DNA from: Pomphorhynchus laevis | Taxonomy: Eukaryota; Acanthocephala; Palaeacanthocephala; Echinorhynchida; Pomphorhynchidae | Assembly: GCA_012934845.2 (NCBI GenBank) | Contig: WNNJ02001753.1 | Coordinates: 1-64,000, forward strand | Reading direction: 5' to 3' | Length of the DNA: 64,000 nt | In this document: piece by piece, positions 55,513 through 64,000 of the stretch | How positions within the stretch are numbered: position 1 is the first letter of the stretch | How the letters are laid out: each line of letters opens with the position of its first letter | The notes under the pieces: model-generated | Seen by the model: the letters and a program-made list of their open reading frames with translations, nothing else | Told to the model about the DNA's origin: nothing | The model's database searches: none | Program-made: the position numbers and the translations under genes

Positions 55513-56445
55513 TATTTATTATCCATCCATAAAAATTTGCCACTTAAGAGTTTATATTTATTCTTTATATTATTGTGTTGATCTATATATTTTACTATTT
55601 TCTGCTTGATATTATTTTTATAGTAACCTAGTTTAAAATATGTATCTATTAAATTATTTAAATGATTTTGAAGAAAGCCAATGTCATTACATATTGTTGC
55701 AATTCTTAAAATTTCATTATTTAATGTATTATATTTTATATTATTTTATATTATATGGTAGCGACAATTTAAGTACGCCTCCTGATCGGCCTGCCGCAAG
55801 GTCTGTCACCAGGAGGGTGTCCGCGTTTATCTCATCCCGCAGTTGGTTTACTGCGAGGAGTTTCCAGCGGCACCACAAGGATGAACGGAAAAACCCCAAG
55901 AAACCTCTTCATGCAAAAATGTTTCTTGTAAATCTAATTATGTTATGCTTCAGAACATAAATTAATAGCAAAAAGCTAAATTGCCAATATAGTTTAATGT
56001 ATTAAAATTATTATCTTAAAATTTCATTATTTAATATTTTACTATTTTCTTTTTATTTTTAGAAAGAAAATAGTAGATTTTTCTTTTTAGTTTAAAATAT
56101 GTATCTATTAAATTATTTAAATGATTTTGAAGAAAGCCAATATCATTACATATTGTTGCAATTCTTAAAATTTCATTATTTAATGTATTATATTTTATAT
56201 TATATGGTATGCATGAATGCTCATGCAAAAATATGTTTCTTGTAAATTTAAATATGTCATCTTTACGATATAAATTAATAGTAGTTTTAGTTAATGTTAA
56301 TTTAATGTTCATATCTAGATATACACCTTCTTTATCATTATATTGGTTTTGTTAAGAAAAAGGCTTTCTGGATAAATTTGTTCCCTAATTGAATAAAAAT
56401 TATTAGAATTAAATACACATATATCATTGTATTATATATATTACA
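55513..56445 (-). mobile_element. Penelope-like RT copies (antisense), interrupted by a GC-rich insert
   Basis: 55515-55760 continues the copy split by the foldback (KFKLLSGKFLWMDNK and LQNHLNNLIDTYFKL regions). After the insert, 55909-56445 has a second copy with MNIKLTLTKTTINLYRKDD, FTRNIFLHEHSCIPYN and FLQNHLNNLIDTYFKL (56312-56031). Confidence 0.75.
55761..55908 (+). other. GC-rich insert of unknown origin
   Basis: About 148 bp with a base composition unlike anything around it replaces 11 bp (TGCATGAATGC) of the Penelope-like sequence. The plus-strand frame is open throughout: SDNLSTPPDRPAARSVTRRV, SAFISSRSWFTARSF and QRHHKDERKNPKKPL. It is very basic. I do not recognise it. It could be a captured exon piece, a fragment of another retroelement or a foreign sequence. 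Confidence 0.6.
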
Positions 56446-56459
56446 TATATTATTGTATT

Positions 56460-57390
56460 ACATATATCATTTTATTATCCATCCATAAAATTTTTATATC
56501 ATTTTCAATTTTATAATATTTTAAATATCCGATAATGATTTTAAATTTATTTTTTATATTGTGTTGATTTATATATTTTACTATTTTCTGTTTAATTTTA
56601 TTTTATAGTAACATAGTTTAAAATATGTATCTATTAAATTATTTAAATGATTTTGAAGAAAGCCAATATCATTACATATTGTTGCAATTCTTAAAATTTC
56701 ATTATTTAATGTATTATATTTTATATATGGTATGCATGAATGCTCATGCAAAAATATGTTTCTTGTAAATTTAAATATGCTATCTTTACGATATAAATTA
56801 ATAGTAGTTTTAGTTAATGTTAATTTAATGTTCATATCTAGATATACACCTCCATTATCATCAATATTAGTTTTATTAAAGATAAGACTATCTGAATAAA
56901 CGCATTTTCATGCATTGACTAATAAATAACAGACGTTGTATCAAAATAAGGATTAGAGGTCATCAGGAGTAACTGCTATTTTATCAGATTTCGGCCCCTA
57001 ACTCCTCTACCCAACATAGCAGCGGGGTTAAATACATGCTAATGATGTATTTCCTCTGAAATAACTATCTAGTATCTTATTCTAATACAAAGTATATTAT
57101 TTATTATAATATTTTAAATATCCGATAATGATTTTAAATTTATTCTTTATATTATTGTGTTGATTTATATATTTTACTATTTTCTGCTTGATGTTATTTT
57201 TATAGTAACCTAGTTTAAAATATGTATCTATTAAATTATTTAAATGATTTTGAAGAAAGCCAATATCATTACATATTGTTGCAATTCTTAAAATTTCATT
57301 ATTTAATGTATTATATTTTATATTATATGGTATGCATGAATGCTCATGCAAAAATATGTTTCTTGTAAATTTAAATATAATAATTGTTTA
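56460..57390 (-). mobile_element. Two more Penelope-like RT C-termini and one tail (antisense)
   Basis: First copy 56835-56581 (MNIKLTLTKTTINLYRKDS to FKLCYYK), then a tail with its structured block at 56925-57100, then a second RT end (57351-57097, HEHSCIPYNIKYNTLNNEIL). The copies follow head to tail, each truncated at a different place. Confidence 0.78.
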
Positions 57391-58199
57391 ATTTAATCGT
57401 TTTATTTTCTTTTATTGATATATACTTTTTGTATCACTAATCTTCGTCTTTTATTTGTATTATTGTCATCTTTATGATATAAATTAGTAATAATTTTAAT
57501 TGATGTCAATTTTATGTCAATTTTAACATGTTCCTTGAATATACACTGGGATTTGAATATTTAAAAAGATGAATATTTAAAACTATAAAATTATTCCCAT
57601 TAATTATTTATATTTAAAATACGATGTTACCATGCAGTAACTAAAAGTTAATTAAACTAACTCCTTAAGTGTCACATTTATAAAATGAGATTTATAACAC
57701 TTATTTCAAATAAAAATTAAAGTGAACTAATTTAAAAATTAAATACTAAGTAAAAAAATTAAATTTAAATTTATTTTAAAAATAAATAAATTATTGAATA
57801 AAATAAAAATATCTAATGGGCATTTTTACGTATATTCGAATATGCAAATATGCTGGAAGTATCGGGTGTTTTGCTTTATTTTTTCACTTTATGCTAAGTG
57901 GATAATGAGTTGTTACCAGTAAGATTATGATGACATTTCATAATTATAAGCGAATAATAATTATCATGATTATATCATAATTAATATCATAATTATCATG
58001 ATTAAAGCAAATTCTTTCTAACAAAATTATAAAATTTTAAAAAGCAAAATGAAAAATTCGTAAATCGTCTAATATGACTACTAAGTCTTATTATACCAAT
58101 ATTAGTCTAATACGCTCATAGCATTTACTGTATTAATATAACATATATTTATCTGTTATAATAATATATAAACTAATAATATTTATTATTTATTATAAA
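57391..58199. other. AT-rich gap, no gene seen
   Basis: Weak tail-like words occur at 57465-57520. An ATAATTATCATGATTATATC palindromic run lies at 57955-58005. Nothing coding. Confidence 0.4.
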
Positions 58200-59300
58200 C
58201 TACCGGAAACCAGAATTAGTTGAAGATATTGTTCGCTTCGGTCTTGAAATAGTCGGACTAACTTCTCTTTACGATTCTGGAACTAAACTTTTGGATCAAG
58301 GCTCGACCTTGAACTATTCGGGAGTTACCAACGGAAAGCGACGAGATGCGGGTGTGGGGATACTTACAAGTCCCCGGTTGTCGTTCATGGTAGAGAGGTT
58401 TAACCCAGTGAATGAAAGGATGGCGTCTATGATACTTTTAGTCAAAGAGGGAAATGGGATTACTGCTGTGTGTGCGTATGCTTCAAGCATTATCTCGGAA
58501 TACGCAGCCTTCGTTGAAGATCTTCAGGCTCTGCTTGATAGTACTCCTGTTGGAGATTCTCTAGTTCTATTGGGTGACTTCAATGCTCATGTTATTCGCG
58601 ACAGTTGCACTTAAAAGGGAGTGTTCGGAGGGGGAACGGACTTTCTGATCTGAATGCGAGTGGTGTTGAATTAATGCACTTTTGTTCTCGTAACAATTTG
58701 TGCATAACCAACACCTTGTTTGAGCAAGAGGAAATCCATAGATGCATATGGAATCAGGATTCTTTCAGTCAATGATCAATGATCAATTTTGCAATCGTTT
58801 CATCTGATCTGCGACGTGATGTTCTGGACACTCGTGTGAAGAGAGGGGCTGAGCTGTCAACAGTTCACTACCTTGTAGTTAGTAAGCTTAGATGGTGGCA
58901 GGATCAGATGCTAGACAAGCCGGGTAAACCCAAACGTTGTGTGAAGGCGTGCTGGAAGCGTCTAGCAGATGTTTTCGTCAAAGAACGTTTTTCTGGCTAC
59001 ATCCGGTAAGACTTCTCTTGGTTGCCAGAAGAGGTAATGATCATTGATCAGAAATGGGAGATGTTCAGATACTCGCTTGCCAATGCAACTGTTAAAAGTT
59101 GTGGATCGAAGTCATTAGGTGCTTGTCGCGGAGGAAATACTCGAACTGCTTGGTAGACACCAACTGTTAGAGATTTTGTCCAAAAGAAGAAACTGGCTTA
59201 TAAAGCAACTTTGTCAGATAAATCAGTGGAAGCTGTAGACAAGTACCGAAAGGCAAAGATAGCTTTAGCTCGAGCAGTTACCGAAGCGAAGAAGTCGTCT
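58200..59300 (+). pseudogene. Endonuclease half of a fish-type LINE
   Basis: In changing frames: IVGLTSLYDSGTKLLDQGST, KRRDAGVGILTSPRLSFMVE, FNPVNERMASMILLV, AVCAYASSIISEYAAFVEDL, VLLGDFNAH, then CITNTLFEQEEIHRCIWNQD-like, MINFAIVSSDLRRDVLDTRV KRGAELST, and CWKRLADVFVKERFSGYIR. These are the AP-endonuclease motifs (GDFNAH; the DFVVVS-like strand). The sequence is strikingly close to a LINE common in teleost genomes, as I remember it. Stops and frameshifts (for example near 58614, 58770, 59009) make it inactive. Confidence 0.8.
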
Positions 59301-61075
59301 TGAGAGAATTTTGAAGAGAACTTGGAACTTGATTATAGGACAGCTTTGAAGATTTTCTGGAGGACGATCAGGAACCTTCGTGTTGGAAAGCAGAAAACTC
59401 TTCAAAATGTTTATGACAAGACAGGATCTATGCTGACCTACATTGAAGAATTTCTTGATTGTTGGAAAGAGCATTTTAGGAGTCTCGTTAATCCGATCGA
59501 TATGCCTTCTATTGTAGAAGTAGAGCCTTTATAACTAACGAAAGGGCTCATATCTTTGGAAGAGGTCATTACTGTTGTTAAAAACTTCGTAATGACAAGT
59601 CTTCTGGAATAGACAAGATTCGACATGAAACGTTAAAGGCTTTCAGCGTCGTTAGCATGAAGTAGCTTATACGGATCTTCAATGTTGTATTAAAGTCGGG
59701 CAAGGTTCCTAGTGAGTGGCGAACTGTGGTGGTACAGATCTTTAAGGAAGGTAACCGAAGAGTGTGTTCTAATTATCGGGGCATTACTCTTCTTAGCCAA
59801 AGTGGTAAGCTATTTGCTAGGATTCATGAGTTAAGGATACGGCCTATAGTTGAGGGACAGCTGCAATAGGAGCAATGCGGCTTTCGTCCAGGTCGTGGAA
59901 CTACGGATCAGCTCTTTACTCTCTCAACTATCCTTGAACGGTTATGGGACTTCGCTCAACCGGTCTACATGTGCTTTGTAATTTTGGAGAAGGAGTTCGA
60001 CCGAGTTCCATGAGAGAGGTTGTTGGAGGTACTAAGAAGTATGGGATACCACACTATCTTCGGGTAGCTGTGGCTTCTCTGTATGAACAAAGTATGAGTT
60101 GTGTTCGTGTTCTAGGTAGGAAGTCTGAATCATTTTCAGTGGGCGTTGGGTTTCATCTAGGTTGTCCTTTGTCTCCACTTTTGATCCTTGTTTACATAGA
60201 CAAAATTTCGAGACGGGCTGATCTGAAGGATGTCGGTCTTCAGTTCGATTACATCAAGAAACACTCTATGCTTTTTGTAGATGACGTTGTTTTGTTGGGT
60301 TCTTGTCATGAGCAATTACAATGCCTACTATATCGATTCACGATGGAACGCCAAGCGGCAGATATGTTGGTTAGTACCTCCAAGACTGTCTCTATGTATT
60401 CGTCTCAAATTCAGATGCCAATGTCAATCTGGATTGGGGAAAATGTTCTTCCTGATGTGGATGATTCAAGTATCTTGGGGTATTATTCTCGAGGGACGGC
60501 AGGAACATCAAGAAGATTGAGAAGCGGATTTGTGCAGCTAACTTAGCAATGCGTTCTTTGTACAGGTATGTCGTGGTGAAGCGGGAGTTGAGTGTTCGGG
60601 CGAAGCTTCCGGTTTACCACGCAATATTCATTCCTATCTTAACCTATGGTCATAAGCTTTGGGTTATGACCGAAAGGATAATGTCTCGGATACAGGCGCT
60701 TAAAATGAGGTTCTTTCGTTATATGACCGATCTTAGCCTTAGAAATAAGGTTAGGAATTCTGTAATACGGAATTGACTCGAAGTAAAGTTGCTGCTTCTC
60801 TACATCAAAGAAAGTCAGCTGAGGTGGCTAGGACACGTCCTTAGGATGTCTAGGGATCGCCTTCCTCGTAGGGTTTTCCAGGCCGGACTCTCTGGAAAGA
60901 TACCTCGAGTTAGACCTCGATACCGGTGGAGAGATCAAATCTCGAAACTGGCCGAAGACCGCCTTGGGGTATCTGAAAGAGAACTTTGGTCTGTCGCACA
61001 GGATCGCGATGTCTGGAGTAGTTTGGTTCGTGCACTGCCTCCACGATCCGACACCCGAACCGATGGTTGACAGGA
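59300..61075 (+). pseudogene. Reverse transcriptase half of the fish-type LINE
   Basis: Linker with LDYRTALKIFWRTIRNLRVG, then RT blocks in several frames: SGKVPSEWRTVVVQIFKEGN, CSNYRGITLLSQSGKLFARI-like, EQCGFRPGRGTTDQLFTLS, VGFHLGCPLSPLLILVYID and MLFVDDVVLLGS (FVDD, changed from FADD). After the palm: LYRYVVVKRELSVRAKLPVY, PILTYGHKLWVMTERIMSRI, QLRWLGHVLRMSRDRLPRRV and GVSERELWSVAQDRDVWSSL, ending RTDG at 61070. The complete C-terminal region remains readable. Several stops are present. Confidence 0.82.
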
Positions 61076-61171
61076 AAAAATATATATTATTTTTTTCTTT
61101 TCAAGAAATTGTTGTTGTTACTGGAAATCAACTATTATCGATATTACCTTAAAAACAATCACTATTCATCA

Positions 61172-61207
61172 TACGTCTGAGGATAACTGCTGTTATCCTC
61201 AGACGTA
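61172..61207. repeat. Perfect 16-bp-arm hairpin after the LINE 3' end
   Basis: TACGTCTGAGGATAAC, four bases, then its exact reverse complement. It lies about 100 bp after the LINE stop. It has no T run, so it is not a bacterial-style terminator. Confidence 0.85.
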
Positions 61208-61429
61208 GTATAAGGATAAACTACGTCTAAGTTTAATATTTTATTTAACTTAGATGAGCTGTTTTATATTCAGATTTAGCACCGTTAATGAGTAAATTAC
61301 AAACTTATTTAATTGAATCGATCGCCACCAACATCAAAAATTACGGCATCTAAAGTTTTGTTTTAAACTCATTTAAGGCAGAAAATTATTTATTGAACGA
61401 CAGATTATTAATGCATACAAAGCTGATGA

Positions 61430-61925
61430 GATTAGCTAACAGTGTCTATGTATTTTATACTATTTATAAATTAAAAATAATGTTAAATAAACATTAAGTA
61501 ATAAATTAATAGATAATATTAACTAATTAAATAATAAATAATTATTAAAATAATCAAAATTTAATAATTATAAATAATTCTTATAAGATTTTTATAATTT
61601 ATATCAAGTTAAAATAAAAAATTGAAATTTAAAATAAGAGTCAATTTTTATGAATTGGCTAATAAATAATAGACGATGTATTCGAATAAGGAGTAGATGT
61701 CATCAGGAAGAACTGCTATGTTATCAGGTTACGGCTTTTATTCCTCGACCCAGCATGGCGGTAGGGCCAATGGTATTGACGTATTTCCTGTGATAAAATG
61801 TGCTTACTTAGTATTTCCTCTGATGAAATTTAATCATCAAATGTATCTTATTCTAATATAAAGTATATTATTTATTATCCTTGATAAATTTTCCCCTTAA
61901 GAGCTTAAATTTATCTTTAATAAAA
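61430..61925 (-). mobile_element. Penelope-like 3' tail (antisense)
   Basis: GATTAGCTAACAGTGTCTATG at the terminus, then TATATCAAGTTAAAATAAAA, TTTTTATGAATTGGCTAAT, GAACTGCTATGTTATCAGG, GACCCAGCATGGCGGTAGGG, and the outer arm. It contains a small duplication of TATTTCCTCTGATGAAAT. Full tail, no RT. Confidence 0.78.
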
Positions 61926-62344
61926 TTTTATGATTTATATATCAACAAATATAACATTTGCTACAATATTTAATGATATTCAATTATATTTTGTTGATTT
62001 ATATATAAAAAAGTTATCTGATTTTAAAAAAGTCAAATTACACAAACTCTGGAGCTAAGTCGGTTCATTTAATTGAAGTGTTTCAAGAATACGTAGAAAT
62101 CGTTCATCAACAAAACATTGTATTTAGGGGTTCGATGGAATATCTAATCGGATCTACTCGTATGACACCACAATTTCAAGTTTTTCTAAACAGCAATAGA
62201 TTTTAAAAATATGTGTTTATAGGTTCTACTATTTCATCAACCAATACTTAAATCGAAAGTTGCTTCATTGTAGATAAAATTCTTCTTTGTTGAAAATTCG
62301 CAGTAGCTGAAAATATTTCATTCCATGAAATATTTGGTGCCGAA

Positions 62345-62640
62345 AACATTTAACATAGCAGTTCCTCCTGATGACCTATAATCCTTATTCTGATACATCG
62401 TCTGTTATTTATTAGTCAATTCATAAAAATGAATTTTATTTTAAATTTCAATTTAAAATTTTAACTTGATATGAGTAATATAAAATCTTAAAATTATTAA
62501 AATTATTAATTATAATTATAAATAATTATAAAATTATTTATAATTATTTATTATCTAATTTAGTTTGATTCATTTATTTACTTTTTTAATTTTTTAATGT
62601 TATTAAATAAGTAGACTCAGTCAGCTGATTTGATTTATAT
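62345..62640 (+). mobile_element. Penelope-like 3' tail (sense)
   Basis: Starts inside the structured block (ACATAGCAGTTCCTCCTGAT), then TCTGATACATCGTCTGTTA, GTCAATTCATAAAAATGA, and ends GTAGACTCAGTCAGCTGATT. 5'-truncated. Confidence 0.78.
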
Positions 62641-63570
62641 AATTTTAGATTCCAAAATAATAAAGGTATAGTTTTATTATCTAATTCAACCTTAATACAA
62701 TTTTTTACTTATGTAAAAATTATTTATTTAATAAAAATTATTATTAATTTTTTATAATAATTTAATAATAATTTGAAATTCACGATAATCATTCTATATT
62801 AGATTACATTGAATAGATCACAGAAATCTATAAAAGTATCACAGTTGATGTTACAGTTACATGACTATACACGTTATTACAGAAATCTATGCAGATAAGT
62901 AAAGGTTACATCAACAGTTCAATTTCTCAAAGCAACACATTCCTTCAAAGCAACACTTAGCTTTATAAGTTTTTTCAATTTTATTTAATTGAAAAAATTT
63001 ATTCAATTTTTTAAAATTTATTAATTTTTTGTCCAGTTTACTTTAAGACTTCAACTTATTGTGAAAAAGCTAAAAATTGTCTGAATAAAATATTTAAAAT
63101 GCAGGCTATTGGAATAAATCTCCAATACTAACAATAACTCTATGCTAGGATTAATTATATAAACAAGCTGCTAATCAAATAATAAAAAGTTCGATTAAAC
63201 TCGTGAAAAGTGAGTACACGCGTTCATTCAACAAATTTATTTTCAAAATTCAAAATCATTGTTCTAAATATATATTATCTTGAGAACAACGACATTAACA
63301 AGGATATTTAAACGGACACGAAACAATAAAACAATATCCGTAGCAATGCCGATACGGAATTAGCTATTTTAGTGATAAACCGACATCTTTTATAATTTTA
63401 TTAAGTTTTGTAAAAAATTCTTTATTACATTTTTGGAATTCTAGCCACAAACTTTATTAAACAATAATTATTTTAAAATAATCGATTTTATTATTTCAAC
63501 TAAGTATAATGCAGTTGCATAGTTCAATCAATATAGACTCATAACTACACCAATAGTCGCATAGCTAAAT
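62641..63570. other. AT-rich gap, no gene seen
   Basis: No convincing frames or repeat families. A short phrase on the pattern CAATTCAAAGCAACAC is partly repeated at 62930-62960. Confidence 0.4.
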
Positions 63571-64000
63571 CAATATACTTGCATATTTAAAATTCGAAAG
63601 TTAAATTCGAAGCATCTATTAACTACTGGGAGTTGTATATTATTATATAATATTTGATTATATAAATAATACATTATATATTATCTTAAGTATTATTATA
63701 ATCTATTATATATTATCATATTAAATAATATTATATTAATATTATTTATATTAATATATTTATGCGAATATATTAATATAAATATTGCCAGGATATATAA
63801 TTTTATAAAATTATAAAATATAAAATTATATAGTAATTTTATATTATCATATTTTATATAATATATGATTTTATATTAATAATATATTATATATATTATC
63901 TTATATATATTTATAATCTATTATATATTATCATATCTAATATTATTAATATTTTTTAATTATTATACAGAAATAACACACAAATAGAAAATGCAAATGG
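63571..64000 (-). repeat. Right member of the 430-bp inverted repeat pair (mate at 16208-16635)
   Basis: Exact reverse complement of 16208-16630 as far as I can see, starting at GCATATTTAAAATTCGAAAG and running to the window end. It continues beyond the window. Confidence 0.9.

Noticed and set aside
56925-57100. Hammerhead in the Penelope-like structured tail (CTGATGA and GAAACC are both present)
   Set aside because: In sense direction GAAAC comes before CTGATGA, and the flanking bases do not form stem II across them. The crossed pairs GGCCCC/GGGGCC and CTGCTATGTT/AACATAGCAG explain the block better.
56925-57100. HDV-like ribozyme in the same block
   Set aside because: The crossing stems have the right general order, but there is no P3 hairpin between them and only one base where P4 should be.
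61172-61207. Rho-independent terminator
   Set aside because: Perfect hairpin but no T run, and the window is eukaryotic. It fits the general palindrome pattern instead.

Overview
The window looks like nuclear DNA of an invertebrate-type animal. The base composition is strongly AT-rich, the host exons have canonical GT/AG splice sites, and most of the rest is metazoan retrotransposon debris. I see no bacterial genes, rRNA, tRNA or CRISPR array. I cannot name the species. The repeat mix (CR1- and L2-like LINEs, a Penelope-like family, a reverse transcriptase with a C-terminal restriction-like nuclease, and a LINE resembling one common in fish genomes) suggests an invertebrate, but it does not single out a phylum.

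Layout. 0.7-5.45 kb: minus-strand LINE remains, namely a nearly full CR1-like EN-RT copy (2.4-5.45 kb) beside a chimera of L2-like RT and CR1-like 3' end (0.66-2.35 kb). 5.44-9.6 kb: a nearly full-length L2-like LINE on the plus strand with an intact RT frame. 10-13 kb: hairpin repeats. 13.9-15.7 kb: a broken RT/nuclease element with a 460-bp inverted-repeat element inside it. 16.2-16.6 kb: a repeat found again, inverted, at 63.6-64.0 kb. 16.9-21.1 kb: two minus-strand host exons, one encoding a membrane segment and one a Ser/Thr/Pro-rich mucin-like repeat, with compatible splice phases. 18.3-20.1 kb and many later places: copies of a Penelope-like RT and its structured 3' tail. 21.8-23.3 kb: a second L2-like LINE. 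24.0-26.2 kb: a second RT/nuclease element. 27.5-27.8 kb: a possible minus-strand terminal exon.

31.8-52.5 kb holds the main host gene. Six plus-strand exons, all phase 0, encode a lysine/glutamate-rich coiled-coil protein. Its introns (88 bp to 6.6 kb) are filled with repeats, including a 360-bp tandem repeat carrying a hammerhead-ribozyme-like core (39.6-40.3 kb) and a 0.4-kb foldback just before exon 5. 52.9-57.4 kb is a stack of minus-strand Penelope-like fragments. An 872-bp foldback element with minisatellite arms and a TA target duplication sits inside one of them. 58.2-61.1 kb: a decayed fish-type LINE. 61.4-64 kb: more tails and AT-rich DNA.

The most notable signals are the hammerhead-like motifs in two unrelated repeat families, the conserved pseudoknot-capable tail of the Penelope-like family, the TA-flanked minisatellite foldback, and many short perfect fold-back duplications at element junctions, which suggest frequent template switching. 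All boundaries were read by eye and are approximate unless a splice site or target duplication fixes them.
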